Source: an uncultured Gammaproteobacteria bacterium
GTDB lineage: Bacteria > Pseudomonadota > Gammaproteobacteria > Pseudomonadales > Pseudohongiellaceae
Assembly: GCA_913048385.1 (NCBI GenBank)
Contig: CAJWVZ010000018.1
Coordinates: forward strand, 1-50,990
DNA: 50,990 nt
Reading direction: 5' to 3'
Part shown: positions 29,470-38,350 of the stretch, one piece after another
Position numbering within the stretch: position 1 is the first letter of the stretch
Layout of the letters: every line of letters begins with the position of its first letter
Notes under the pieces: generated by a model
The model's input: the letters and a program-made list of their open reading frames with translations, nothing else
Told to the model about the DNA's origin: nothing
The model's database searches: none
Made by a program: the position numbers and the translations under genes

Positions 29470-30429
29470 TTGTATATACCAAATATGAATCCAACTTCTC
29501 CGTCAAAAAAAATAATTGTGCTTACAGGGAGCGGCGGTCAACTGAGCCAATCTATCATAAAACTTTGGTCTAGCCATCCAATATCTGCGACCCACACACT
29601 TCTGCCGTTTTCAAAATCTCAGTTAGATATAACGGACTCAAAAAGTATCTCTTTAAATCTACCAAATCAAAAAGTAGATGTATTAATAAACACTGCTGCT
29701 TACACTGATGTAAACGGCGCGGAGAGTAATCAGGAAATTTGTTACAATGCCAATTGTTTAGGTCCAACGCATCTTTCAAAATGGGCTAAAAACCAAAATG
29801 CAAATCTATTACAAGTCTCAACTGACTTTGTATTTGATGGAAATATCTCGACCCCCTATGACGTGTGCGCAACTCCAAATCCAATAAACATGTACGGCCT
29901 TACTAAGCGGAAAGGAGAGCTCAACGTTATGAAGGAACTACCACAGAATAGTAGCATTTTAAGAACCTCCGCACTCTACTCCTCAAACGGAAAAAATTTT
30001 GTGAACACCATGCTCGAACTTATGAGTACCCGCGATCAGCTAAGCGTAATAGATGATCAAATCATTTCACCAACCTCGTCGAATTCATTAGCAAGCGTTT
30101 CACTAAGTATTACTGAAAAACTCATTGAGGGTGCCGCTAAGAAAATATATCACTGGAACGATGGAGGAATTTTAAGTTGGTATGACTTTGCTATCGAAAT
30201 TCAAAAAGAAGGGCTATCATTAGGCTTACTAACAAGACGTATACCTATAAAAAAGGTTTCATCAAGCGACTATAAAAGTGTCGCGCAACGCCCCGCCTAT
30301 AGCGTCATGGACAGAAGAGAAACGCTCGCCGACTTCGCATGTCCCGAAGAAAGCTGGCAGAAACAACTAAGCATAGTGTTAAAGGGAAAAACCGAAAATA
30401 ATGCCAGATCACCAAATGATGGGCTGTAG
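29470..30429 (+). CDS. rmlD: dTDP-4-dehydrorhamnose reductase
   Basis: RmlD reduces the keto sugar to dTDP-L-rhamnose with NAD(P)H. The 319-residue SDR has the glycine motif GSGGQLSQ, then INTAAYTDVNGAE, STDFVFDG and the catalytic YGLTKRKGE (YxxxK). The start is either TTG at 29470, which has GAG five bases upstream, or ATG at 29485 with no visible ribosome site; family homology begins after both. The glycine motif differs slightly from the usual GxxGQLG. It ends 87 bases before rmlB. Confidence 0.95.
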   Translation: MYIPNMNPTSPSKKIIVLTGSGGQLSQSIIKLWSSHPISATHTLLPFSKSQLDITDSKSISLNLPNQKVDVLINTAAYTDVNGAESNQEICYNANCLGPTHLSKWAKNQNANLLQVSTDFVFDGNISTPYDVCATPNPINMYGLTKRKGELNVMKELPQNSSILRTSALYSSNGKNFVNTMLELMSTRDQLSVIDDQIISPTSSNSLASVSLSITEKLIEGAAKKIYHWNDGGILSWYDFAIEIQKEGLSLGLLTRRIPIKKVSSSDYKSVAQRPAYSVMDRRETLADFACPEESWQKQLSIVLKGKTENNARSPNDGL

Positions 30430-30516
30430 CTTTTCTTTTTGTTGGTTTATATCCTTCACCGCTTTAAATGATATTTGTTTCACCAATAAAGCTAGTAAAA
30501 GTAGAGTGGCGATCAA

Positions 30517-31605
30517 ATGAGAAAATTACTAGTTACTGGTGCCGCCGGGTTTATCGGCACTAATTTTGTGAACTATTGGCATGCGAAGAAGCCGGGCGAC
30601 GCCATAGTTGCGTTAGATAGTTTAACGTATGCGGGGAATGCAGCTAATCTGGAACCTTTGCGTCATGAGCCTAAATTTACTTTTATAGAGGGTGATATTC
30701 GAGACCAACCGCTTATCGCCGACCTCCTAATAAACTATCAGATTGATACAATTGTTCATTTTGCAGCCGAAAGTCATGTTGACAGATCAATAACTGGCCC
30801 CGATGCCTTTTTAGAGACAAACATAATCGGAACTCACTCACTCCTCAAAGCTGCCAAACAAATTTGGGTGGATGGGGATTTCCCGATTAAAAATCATCAT
30901 TTCCATCACGTTTCAACTGATGAGGTATACGGCTCCCTAGGTCGCGACGGTTCTCCTTTTTGTGAATCCACCCCTTACGCGCCAAATTCCCCTTACGCTG
31001 CCAGCAAGGCAGCGTCTGATCATCTAGTTCGGGCATATAGCCAAACTTTTAAACTAAACACAACAACAAGCAACTGCTCGAATAACTATGGCCCTTTTCA
31101 GTTTCCAGAAAAACTGCTACCGCTTTGCATACTGAATATATTGTTAGGGAAGCCAATCCCTATATACGGTGACGGCCAACAAATTCGAGATTGGCTCTTT
31201 GTTGACGACCACAACACTGCCATCGAACTTGTATTGTCTTCAGAAGCGAACGGTGAAACGTATAATGTTGGTGGGCATAACGAGATCCGAAATCTAGATG
31301 TAGTGAAGTTGCTATGTGTATTACTGGATACTCGTTTTGCCAGAGATGAGACGTTGAAACTTAGATTCCCACATTCGCCTTGCGCGAAAAATATAAGCGC
31401 AGTTAGCTTGATAGCATTCGTCCGCGATAGACCCGGCCACGATGTTCGATATGCGATTGATGCTTCAAAAATTAAATCTACATTTAATTTTTTGCCTAGT
31501 GAAACTTTTGCGACTGGTTTAGAGAAAACTGTGGATTGGTATTTAAAAAATCAATCTTGGTGGGAAAATATTCAGAACGGATCCTACAGAGTAAAAAGTA
31601 ATTAA
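30517..31605 (+). CDS. rmlB: dTDP-glucose 4,6-dehydratase
   Basis: RmlB dehydrates dTDP-glucose to the 4-keto-6-deoxy sugar, the second step of the pathway. The 362-residue protein has the NAD-binding TGAAGFIG. It also has the FAAESHVDRSI segment, the STDEVYGSL triad region with Asp-Glu, YAASKAASDHLV (YxxxK), and NNYGPFQFPEKLLPL. Unlike many loci, where rmlB comes first, here it follows rmlACD after an 87-base gap and may have its own promoter. Secure. Confidence 0.97.
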   Translation: MRKLLVTGAAGFIGTNFVNYWHAKKPGDAIVALDSLTYAGNAANLEPLRHEPKFTFIEGDIRDQPLIADLLINYQIDTIVHFAAESHVDRSITGPDAFLETNIIGTHSLLKAAKQIWVDGDFPIKNHHFHHVSTDEVYGSLGRDGSPFCESTPYAPNSPYAASKAASDHLVRAYSQTFKLNTTTSNCSNNYGPFQFPEKLLPLCILNILLGKPIPIYGDGQQIRDWLFVDDHNTAIELVLSSEANGETYNVGGHNEIRNLDVVKLLCVLLDTRFARDETLKLRFPHSPCAKNISAVSLIAFVRDRPGHDVRYAIDASKIKSTFNFLPSETFATGLEKTVDWYLKNQSWWENIQNGSYRVKSN

Positions 31606-31649
31606 AATTTGAAATTATCACGTATGAAGAAATCACAGGATAAAGCGTA

Positions 31650-33089
31650 GTGAAAATAAACTTACCTTATTCGCTTAATCTAGTTTTTTGGATTTTTTAT
31701 TCGCAAGTGATTTTCCCGTACGAAATTACCGGTTCAAAATGGATGTCCGGATCGACTACGTTTTACGTTCAAATACCAGGTGCATCATCGTCAGGGCTAA
31801 GCTGGAACGATGCTTTCAAATCGGCGCTTAACGAGTGGACTCAAAAGACAGTTTTTGACTTTGAATTTGTAGAGGAGTACCGAGATCCATGCATTTTAGA
31901 TCAGCTAAACGGGGTCGCGTTTACGAGTGATATTTGTGGTGTTGCCTACGGTAAGAACACTCTTGCAGTTACCATGCGAAGCTACCGAAGGGAGATTCTT
32001 GGAGAACCATCGATAGTCGAATCGGATATTGTTATTAACAACGCAATGAACTACGACGTGTATGATGGGAAACCTCGCGCTGGACGAAACCAGGCCGCGG
32101 ACTTTCGCCGAATGGCGCTCCATGAATTGGGTCATGCTCTCGGATTGGAACATGAAGAGGCTGCCCTATCAATTATGGCGCCATCAATTTCTGAGATAAA
32201 CCGATTAACTACTGACGATATAAACGCAGTTAGGGCGCTGTACTCGGGAATAGATAACTGTCCGAAAAAAGCATTGGTTTTTGGTCAAATGATGGCAGCG
32301 CTAGATAAGGGTGATTGCACAGTTAGTCAAATTACGGGCGGAGGCGCTGACGAAAGCTTCATTGACCTTTATCCCTTTTCTTTGAGCGCACCGACCACTG
32401 TTAACTTTACTATTGAATCACAAAGCCTTGATGCAGTGCTCTTAATCTCCAATCCTCTTTTGGAAATAAATCATCTTGACTACAAAACTAAAAGTGGCTG
32501 CGGATCTGAGTTGAGCGCGGATCTCCAACCTGGCAACTACATGCTCTTAGCGAACACTTTTGCTCAAAAAATCGATCCTCTTTGTGATGTTAAAGGCGCG
32601 TATACATTATTCAGTAGCTTTGAAAGCAGCACTATTATGGACTTGGGAAAAACGTTAAGCACCGGAACTAGCCCTTCTAAACAAGCAAAATTTCAAGGCG
32701 GAATCTTGATTTCCGAGGACTTTAGGTTCACGAATACCCAATCCCCAGGAGAAGCTTTAAATGTTGTCGCTGTTGTCAACGTAGATCCCATTCACATTAA
32801 TAAAGAGGGATTTTTTATCGTTATTGCAGAAGTGGGCAAACAAATTTTGGCGCTTAATTCAGGCGGAGAATTTACACAAGTAAGCAACACACTTGCTGAG
32901 CTGCCGAAAATTCGATCAAAGACTCTTAACGCGATTGAGCGCATTGATATTACAAAAGATTTTTTTCCTAGCAGCCGGGGTATAGAGGATATTAATGTCA
33001 ACTTTTATGTTGGATACGGATTATACAGTAATGTAAATGAGATTTATTATCATCAACTCCCAATCAACGCAACGATATCAAAGAAGTAA
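31650..33089 (+). CDS. Exported matrixin-like zinc metalloprotease with C-terminal beta domains
   Basis: A 479-residue protein with an N-terminal signal peptide (hydrophobic to about residue 23). The catalytic motif HExxHxxGxxH is complete: H158, E159, H162, G165 and H168 in HELGHALGLEHE. It is followed by a Met-turn at M176 (SIMAPS), which places it with M10 matrixin-type metzincins. No cysteine-switch propeptide is seen. Residues about 210-320 form a region like bacterial PPC domains (YPFSLSAPTTVNFTIES, then LQPGNYMLLANT). The last 150 residues are beta-rich and unassigned. GTG at 31650 has AGGA about nine bases upstream. It follows the rhamnose genes; substrate unknown. Confidence 0.82.
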   Translation: MKINLPYSLNLVFWIFYSQVIFPYEITGSKWMSGSTTFYVQIPGASSSGLSWNDAFKSALNEWTQKTVFDFEFVEEYRDPCILDQLNGVAFTSDICGVAYGKNTLAVTMRSYRREILGEPSIVESDIVINNAMNYDVYDGKPRAGRNQAADFRRMALHELGHALGLEHEEAALSIMAPSISEINRLTTDDINAVRALYSGIDNCPKKALVFGQMMAALDKGDCTVSQITGGGADESFIDLYPFSLSAPTTVNFTIESQSLDAVLLISNPLLEINHLDYKTKSGCGSELSADLQPGNYMLLANTFAQKIDPLCDVKGAYTLFSSFESSTIMDLGKTLSTGTSPSKQAKFQGGILISEDFRFTNTQSPGEALNVVAVVNVDPIHINKEGFFIVIAEVGKQILALNSGGEFTQVSNTLAELPKIRSKTLNAIERIDITKDFFPSSRGIEDINVNFYVGYGLYSNVNEIYYHQLPINATISKK

Positions 33090-33101
33090 CAACTATTTGT
33101 T

Positions 33102-33129
33102 TTGCCTCAATGTCTTTTAACGCTATAAT
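33102..33129 (+). promoter_or_regulatory. Sigma-70-type promoter upstream of the cytochrome c5 pair
   Basis: A TTGCCT (33102-33107) is spaced 16 bases from a perfect TATAAT (33124-33129) in the noncoding stretch after the protease gene. The predicted transcript would begin near 33136 and have a leader of about 165 bases before the cytochrome start. Confidence 0.55.
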
Positions 33130-33301
33130 CTCGCGCAAAATTTTCTTCGAAAGTTAAACGTGATAAGCCGTTTTTATCTTCCAGGCACGAGTCGTACATC
33201 TCAGAGAAGAAGACGCCGAGTTTGATAGATGCGCTCGAATAACAAGATATTGCATCGTGAAAATTATAAACATGACAAGTAAGAAGAGGAGCTTGTATAA
33301 A

Positions 33302-33826
33302 ATGATAAACTCAATAGACGCGGATTCTTTGACTCAGCGTAACTCACTAAAGCTAATCACTGCTCCTGTTTGCGTCTTAATTTCCCTTTGTTTTATTAGT
33401 TCTGCAGGATATAGCCAGCAATCCCTTACGAACAACTTGGCGCCTGTTGAGAAGATTTGCCTATTGGGTCAAGAGTGCGTGGGTACAATCGCCGGATCAA
33501 CAAGAGTATCAGAAACTTCGAGCCCCATGGTCGGGATGGAAGACGAGACTGAAGTGACCCAGCCGTCATCACCCACGGTGGCAGCAGCTAGTTTTGACGC
33601 TGAAGCGAGCTATCTAGCAAATTGTATGGCCTGTCACACTACTGGCGCTGCTGGCGCGCCGAAGCTTAGTGATAAAGCGGACTGGGAAGCACGGATGAGT
33701 AAGGGAATGGATGCAGTAATGGCGAACGTCATAAACGGCTTCAGTGTTATGCCTGCTCGGGGTTTATGCATGAGCTGCAGTGATGAGGAGCTACAAAGCA
33801 TCGTTAGCTACATGTTAGAACAATAA
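33302..33826 (+). CDS. Cytochrome c5 family protein, longer copy
   Basis: A periplasmic, probably membrane-anchored c-type cytochrome of about 174 residues. The hydrophobic export segment lies near residues 16-36. The single haem site is CMACH (C108, C111, H112), followed by TTGAAGAPKLSDK, the axial-methionine region FSVMPARG, and CMSC, a second cysteine pair typical of cytochrome c5. A linker with EKICLLGQEC, also known in Pseudomonas c5 relatives, precedes the haem domain. The ATG at 33302 has GAGGAG ten bases upstream; GTG at 33257 and ATG at 33272 are alternatives. It is an electron carrier, probably between the bc1 complex and oxidases. Confidence 0.88.
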   Translation: MINSIDADSLTQRNSLKLITAPVCVLISLCFISSAGYSQQSLTNNLAPVEKICLLGQECVGTIAGSTRVSETSSPMVGMEDETEVTQPSSPTVAAASFDAEASYLANCMACHTTGAAGAPKLSDKADWEARMSKGMDAVMANVINGFSVMPARGLCMSCSDEELQSIVSYMLEQ

Positions 33827-33911
33827 CCCACTCTGACCCGATACAGTATTAATTCCAAAGAGATTACAAAATCTCATAAAAATTAATTTCATAATTATTA
33901 AGGATTAAAAG

Positions 33912-34283
33912 ATGAATATGTTAAGGAACCTCATAGAAAAAAATCTGAAAGTCACCATGCTGTTAAGCGTTCTTGCTTACGTGAACACAAGCATCGGCTT
34001 TGAAAACTCAGATCAACTTGCTCAACTAAGTGATGGGTTCGACGCAAACGCAACTTATATGGCATCTTGTTTCGCTTGCCACAGCACTGGAGCTGCGGGT
34101 GCTCCAAAGGTTGAAGCGGGAAATCAAGCGGCGTGGACTTCTCGGTTAGAAAAAGGAATGGATGCTGTTGTTCAAAATGCCATTGTTGGCATTAATAACA
34201 TGCCTCCAAAAGGCTTATGTTTTACTTGCACGAATGAAGATATTTCGGCTCTAGTGCAATATATGATAGACGGTAGCAAATAA
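33912..34283 (+). CDS. Cytochrome c5 family protein, shorter copy
   Basis: A 123-residue periplasmic cytochrome with a signal sequence (hydrophobic about residues 13-29) and a haem site CFACH (C53, C56, H57). STGAAGAPKVEAG, the axial-methionine loop INNMPPKG, and the CFTC cysteine pair of cytochrome c5 follow. It is a tandem paralogue of the gene 85 bases upstream, lacking the EKICLLGQEC linker. The last haem-domain helix ALVQYMIDGSK matches the usual family ending. The pair probably arose by duplication and may be differentially used. Confidence 0.9.
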   Translation: MNMLRNLIEKNLKVTMLLSVLAYVNTSIGFENSDQLAQLSDGFDANATYMASCFACHSTGAAGAPKVEAGNQAAWTSRLEKGMDAVVQNAIVGINNMPPKGLCFTCTNEDISALVQYMIDGSK

Positions 34284-34288
34284 AATTT

Positions 34289-34309
34289 GAGGGGGCGATA
34301 AGCCCTTTC
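34289..34309 (+). terminator. Hairpin terminator after the cytochrome c5 pair
   Basis: GAGGGGGC (34289-34296) pairs with GCCCTTTC (34302-34309), an 8-bp stem with two G-U pairs and a GATAA loop, directly after the second cytochrome stop codon. The following T-run is poor (TCGTTCT), so efficiency is uncertain. Confidence 0.5.
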
Positions 34310-34342
34310 TCGTTCTGATGACTCGGTAAATCGAAAACAGCC

Positions 34343-34600
34343 TTATTTGCCTTCAATCTCGATTTCTAATCGATTTATTTTTTTTTCCAAATCTTCGATT
34401 CGAACCTGTGCCCGCTGCAGAGCCTCAGACTGTGCGTCAAATTCATCCTTACTTATAACATTCAGAGAGCTTAGGCTTTTCTTTAGTTGCTCTTCTATTT
34501 TATCCTTCACTTCCTCTCGGACATTTTTCTGCAACGATTCGGCTTTAGGCAAAATCGCTGCGACCCTTTCTGTTAGTTGCTCAAATAATTTTTTATCCAA
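34343..34600 (-). CDS. ubiK: Ubiquinone biosynthesis accessory factor UbiK (BMFP family)
   Basis: UbiK (YqiC) is a small coiled-coil protein that binds UbiJ and membrane lipid and aids the Ubi complex under aerobic conditions. The 85-residue sequence starts MDKKLFEQLTERVAAILP. It has an amphipathic N-terminal helix and a C-terminal heptad-rich stretch (SEALQRAQVRIEDLEKKINRLE), both expected for the family. It is divergent from glnK, a neighbourhood also known in Pseudomonas. No ubiJ is present here. Confidence 0.93.
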   Translation of the reverse strand: MDKKLFEQLTERVAAILPKAESLQKNVREEVKDKIEEQLKKSLSSLNVISKDEFDAQSEALQRAQVRIEDLEKKINRLEIEIEGK

Positions 34601-34700
34601 CGTTTAGCTCCTTTATGAAAAATACTTGGGCCGTTACACGCCCAACCCTACTCTACTTCGAACTAAAGAACTCATCCACACTTTATCAGGGTTAAAATTC

Positions 34701-34717
34701 TGCACCAAGTTGGCACC
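34701..34717 (+). promoter_or_regulatory. Distal NtrC-type enhancer site (imperfect)
   Basis: TGCACCAAGTTGGCACC matches the NtrC consensus TGCACYANNNTRGTGCA at about 11 of 14 informative positions; its left half-site is perfect. It lies 51 bases upstream of the second site, about five helical turns, which suits cooperative binding on one DNA face. Confidence 0.55.
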
Positions 34718-34751
34718 AAAAAGGTCAACGATCGGCGATCAACAATTAATC

Positions 34752-34768
34752 TGCACGATTTTTGTGCA
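34752..34768 (+). promoter_or_regulatory. Proximal NtrC-type enhancer site
   Basis: TGCACGATTTTTGTGCA has perfect TGCAC / GTGCA arms with the correct 7-base spacing. It lies about 120 bases upstream of the predicted sigma-54 start site, a normal enhancer distance. Confidence 0.7.
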
Positions 34769-34853
34769 CTACGAAGCAGGCTGTTACTGAATTTTTTGAA
34801 AGCTAACGAGCATTACGTACACAACATACTGTTAAGAATGAGTATTTTCCATA

Positions 34854-34869
34854 TGGCACGGACCATGCA
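34854..34869 (+). promoter_or_regulatory. Sigma-54 (RpoN) promoter of glnK-amtB
   Basis: TGGCACGGACCATGCA matches the -24/-12 consensus TGGCACGN4TTGCW, with the essential GG and GC at exact spacing and a single change (A for T) in the -12 element. Transcription would begin near 34880, leaving a leader of about 75 bases before glnK. Confidence 0.8.
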
Positions 34870-34888
34870 TTACTACAACTGAGCGTGA

Positions 34889-35293
<405 letters not shown>

Positions 35294-35345
35294 TTTAGAC
35301 TTAATATTGTTAGCGGCTTAAACATAAGTCGCATTGGAGGTAAAA

Positions 35346-36617
35346 GTGGAAAACCAAATTTTTGAATTGCAGTACGCAATGGATACGTTTTATTTTCTTG
35401 TTTGCGGCGCTTTAGTTATGTGGATGGCAGCCGGCTTTGCAATGTTGGAAGCGGGCCTAGTTCGAGCTAAAAATACCACAGAGATTCTGACAAAGAATGT
35501 TTCTCTTTTTGCAATCGCGAGCACAATGTATCTAATCTGCGGTTATCATTTTATGTATGACGGAGGGTTTTTCTTAAGCGGCATAACGACGGTATCAGAA
35601 ATGGATGATGCAGCAATAGCCCAAGTCCTTTTGGATTCAGCAGAGGAAGGTTTTGATGGAGGGTCCATCTACTCAGGCGCTTCGGATTTCTTCTTCCAGG
35701 TAGTTTTTGTTGCTACGGCGATGTCTATAGTCTCTGGCGCAGTCGCGGAGCGCATGAAGCTCTGGGCCTTTTTAGCTTTTGCCGTCGTGATGACCGCCGT
35801 TATCTATCCGATCGAAGGCGGCTGGACCTGGGGAGGTAAGGATGTGCCTTTCATTGGCGCGCTTAGTTACAGTGACTATGCGGGGTCTGGGATCGTCCAT
35901 CTTGCAGGAGCCACCGCAGCACTCGCTGGTGTTTTACTCCTCGGGCCGCGAAAAGGTAAATACGCTAAAGATGGAACAGTGCAAGCCATTCCTGGTGCGA
36001 ATATGCCCCTAGCAACATTGGGGACGTTTATTCTTTGGATGGGATGGTTCGGATTCAACGGCGGGTCCACGCTAAAGCTTGGGGGTATTGGAGTTGCAAA
36101 TGAGGTTGCGAACGTTTTCCTCAATACGAATGCCGCTGCAGCGGGCGGGTTGATAGGAGCCTTGATCGTTGCGCGCATTCTGTTCGGAAAAGCTGACCTG
36201 ACAATGGCCCTCAATGGCGCATTGGCCGGGTTAGTCGCGATTACCGCTGAACCTGCAGACCCTTCTCCCTTACTTTCAACGATTATCGGATTTATTGGAG
36301 GCGTGATAGTCGTGTTTAGCATTGTCGGTCTCGACAAGTTGAAAATAGATGATCCAGTAGGTGCGATCTCAGTTCATGGGTCAGTTGGTTTATTTGGCAT
36401 CTTCGCAGTACTTCTTTCTGACTCGGATGCCACCTTCTCTGGTCAATTAATCGGTGCGTTAGTAATCTTTGCATGGGTTTTCATTACTAGCCTCGCGACC
36501 TGGATGGTTGTAAAAACAGTGATTGGAATCAGGGTTTCGGAAAAAGAGGAAAGCGAAGGGGTCGATATTGCTGAATGTGGTCTCGAAGCTTACCCAGAAT
36601 TCGCTCCGAGAAAATAA
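35346..36617 (+). CDS. amtB: Ammonium transporter
   Basis: AmtB is a trimeric inner-membrane ammonium channel with about 11 membrane helices. The protein of 423 residues has the family MWMAAGFAMLEAGLVRAKN start, the first pore histidine in SGIVHLAGATAAL and the second in GAISVHGSVGLFG, and the MGWFGFNGGS signature. I place the start at GTG 35346. A strong GGAGG lies exactly five bases upstream, whereas the TTG at 35334 would overlap that ribosome site. There is no N-terminal signal peptide of the E. coli type. It is cotranscribed with glnK and followed by a hairpin terminator. Confidence 0.96.
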   Translation: MENQIFELQYAMDTFYFLVCGALVMWMAAGFAMLEAGLVRAKNTTEILTKNVSLFAIASTMYLICGYHFMYDGGFFLSGITTVSEMDDAAIAQVLLDSAEEGFDGGSIYSGASDFFFQVVFVATAMSIVSGAVAERMKLWAFLAFAVVMTAVIYPIEGGWTWGGKDVPFIGALSYSDYAGSGIVHLAGATAALAGVLLLGPRKGKYAKDGTVQAIPGANMPLATLGTFILWMGWFGFNGGSTLKLGGIGVANEVANVFLNTNAAAAGGLIGALIVARILFGKADLTMALNGALAGLVAITAEPADPSPLLSTIIGFIGGVIVVFSIVGLDKLKIDDPVGAISVHGSVGLFGIFAVLLSDSDATFSGQLIGALVIFAWVFITSLATWMVVKTVIGIRVSEKEESEGVDIAECGLEAYPEFAPRK

Positions 36618-36633
36618 AAACTCCTTTCGTGGG

Positions 36634-36656
36634 GGCACCCGATATTCTCGGGTGCC
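36634..36656 (+). terminator. Rho-independent terminator of glnK-amtB
   Basis: A perfect 9-bp stem GGCACCCGA / TCGGGTGCC with a 5-base loop begins 17 bases after the amtB stop and is followed by the short T-containing run TCTTTGATT. It also separates amtB from the convergent rsmE. Confidence 0.8.
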
Positions 36657-36690
36657 TCTTTGATTAACTTAAGTTTTGCAGACTTGTTAC

Positions 36691-37425
36691 CTACCCTATA
36701 TCACCATGCAGGTACTGTAATAAAGAAAGCGCTACTACAGGTGCTGTTTCTGCTCTCAGAATACGAGAGCCGAGCGAAAGCAAGCTCGCTCCCAAAAGTT
36801 TTGCCTCAGACAGTTCATCTTTTGATAAACCACCTTCTGGCCCAACTAGAATTTCTACTCTCTTTAAGTCGGAGAAGTCACTAAATACTTTATCTCCACC
36901 GGGTTCTAAAATAATCCTTGTTACAGCTTGGCCTGAGTCTTTCCGCCAAACGTCTGAAAAATTCACAGTACGATTGATTATCGGTATACCCACACGACCG
37001 CTTTGTTCACACGCTCCTATTGCGACTTTACGAAAATGTCTGAGCTTATTCTCTGCCCGATCAGGCTTAAGTCTTACATCACAGTTCTCTGAAAACACTG
37101 GCGTGATCTCACTTACCCCAAGCTCGGTGGCTTTCTGAACTGCATAATCCATCCGATCACCCTTCGAAAAACATAAAAATAAATGTATTTTGAGTTCCAG
37201 TTCCTCCCGAGCAGAAACCTTTTCACCGACCTCAACCTCTAGTTTTCTTCTTTCCTGACGGACAACCGTCGAAAGAAATTCTCCGTCATTCTCATTAAAT
37301 AATTTTATTTTATGTCCAGCGCTTAAACGCAGGACTGTACCCAAATAATTAACGACTTCAGGAGGTAAAGCTAAGTATCTATTTTCAACTAACGACATTG
37401 GAATATATACACGTGGAATTCGCAT
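36691..37425 (-). CDS. rsmE: 16S rRNA (uracil-1498-N3)-methyltransferase
   Basis: RsmE methylates N3 of U1498 in 16S rRNA using SAM. The 244-residue SPOUT protein has an N-terminal PUA-like domain (RIPRVYIP to about residue 70) and the trefoil-knot motifs ILVGPEGGLS and LGSRILRAETAP near the C-terminus. The usual LGPRILR reads LGSRILR. It lies four bases after metF, as the last gene of the SAM-cycle run, which makes biological sense as a SAM consumer but may only reflect convenience. Confidence 0.95.
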   Translation of the reverse strand: MRIPRVYIPMSLVENRYLALPPEVVNYLGTVLRLSAGHKIKLFNENDGEFLSTVVRQERRKLEVEVGEKVSAREELELKIHLFLCFSKGDRMDYAVQKATELGVSEITPVFSENCDVRLKPDRAENKLRHFRKVAIGACEQSGRVGIPIINRTVNFSDVWRKDSGQAVTRIILEPGGDKVFSDFSDLKRVEILVGPEGGLSKDELSEAKLLGASLLSLGSRILRAETAPVVALSLLQYLHGDIG

Positions 37426-37429
37426 AAAG

Positions 37430-38323
37430 TTAAGAGTTTTCCGAATTATGCTGAAGGCTTACGGCACAAATTCCGAGGTTGTCGATTATTTCTGTAATGG
37501 GACCTGAACGATTCATCGAATAGAAATGTAACCCAGGTGCTCCGCCTTCAAATAATTTTTCGCACATCTTGGATACGACCTCGACACCATATTTACATAA
37601 ATCATCATTATTACTTTCAAAAGTCTCTAGCCTTTTTCTTAGCCAGCGAGGAATCTCCGCACCGCAAGCCGAACTAAACTTAATCAAATTAGCATGATTG
37701 GTAATAGGCATGATTCCGGGAACAATCGGTAGATCGATTCCTTCTTTTTGACATTGGGAGGTAAATTCAAAGTATGCGTCGACATTGTAAAAATATTGGG
37801 TAATTGCACTGTTTGCACCAGCCCTCACTTTCTTTTTAAAATATTCGATATCAGTAATAACCGAGTCTGACTCAGGATGAGTCTCAGGATAACAAGCCAC
37901 ATCGATATTAAAAAAATCTCCGGTTTCGGCTCGAATAAAATGCACCAAATCCGACGCATGAGGCTGCTGTGTTGACATACCAACCCCAGATGGTAAATCT
38001 CCACGGAGAACAACTAAGCGCCTCACTCCGAACTCTCGATACTCCTCAAGAATCGTTCGCATCTCTTCTTCTGTCGTTCCGCCGAAAGAAAGATGCGGCA
38101 CTGCGTTAATGTCACGTTTTAAGAATCGAAGCACTAGGTCTCGAGTTCCTTGCTTAGTGGCACCTCCAGCCCCATATGTTACTGAAAAATATTCTGGGCG
38201 AAATTTTTGCAAAGCCTTAACCACAGAGTCTAGTTTCAACATTCCTTCAGATGTCCTAGGAGGAAACATCTCAACGCTAAAAGAGTGAGCTTTTGTTATA
38301 GTATTTTTGTTTGATCCTTCCAT
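37430..38323 (-). CDS. metF: 5,10-methylenetetrahydrofolate reductase
   Basis: MetF is an FAD enzyme that reduces methylene-THF to methyl-THF, the methyl donor for methionine synthase. At 297 residues it has the bacterial length. Visible features are SVEMFPPRT near the start (active-site glutamate), FSVTYGAGGATKQGT, LRGDLPSG, and ITQYFYNVDAYFEF. It lies 27 bases after ahcY and 4 bases before rsmE. Secure. Confidence 0.96.
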   Translation of the reverse strand: MEGSNKNTITKAHSFSVEMFPPRTSEGMLKLDSVVKALQKFRPEYFSVTYGAGGATKQGTRDLVLRFLKRDINAVPHLSFGGTTEEEMRTILEEYREFGVRRLVVLRGDLPSGVGMSTQQPHASDLVHFIRAETGDFFNIDVACYPETHPESDSVITDIEYFKKKVRAGANSAITQYFYNVDAYFEFTSQCQKEGIDLPIVPGIMPITNHANLIKFSSACGAEIPRWLRKRLETFESNNDDLCKYGVEVVSKMCEKLFEGGAPGLHFYSMNRSGPITEIIDNLGICAVSLQHNSENS

Positions 38324-38350
38324 AACAAACTAGTCGTATCTCCACGTGTC

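Noticed and set aside
31624..31650. Eight-codon leader peptide (MKKSQDKA) before the metalloprotease
   Set aside because: A start codon and stop exist, but there is no attenuator-like hairpin or run of one amino acid to suggest a regulatory role; the AGGA inside it is better read as the ribosome site of the GTG start.
34621..34700. Possible tRNA or small RNA between ubiK and glnK
   Set aside because: No T-arm consensus or cloverleaf could be laid out, and no promoter-terminator pair frames a small RNA.
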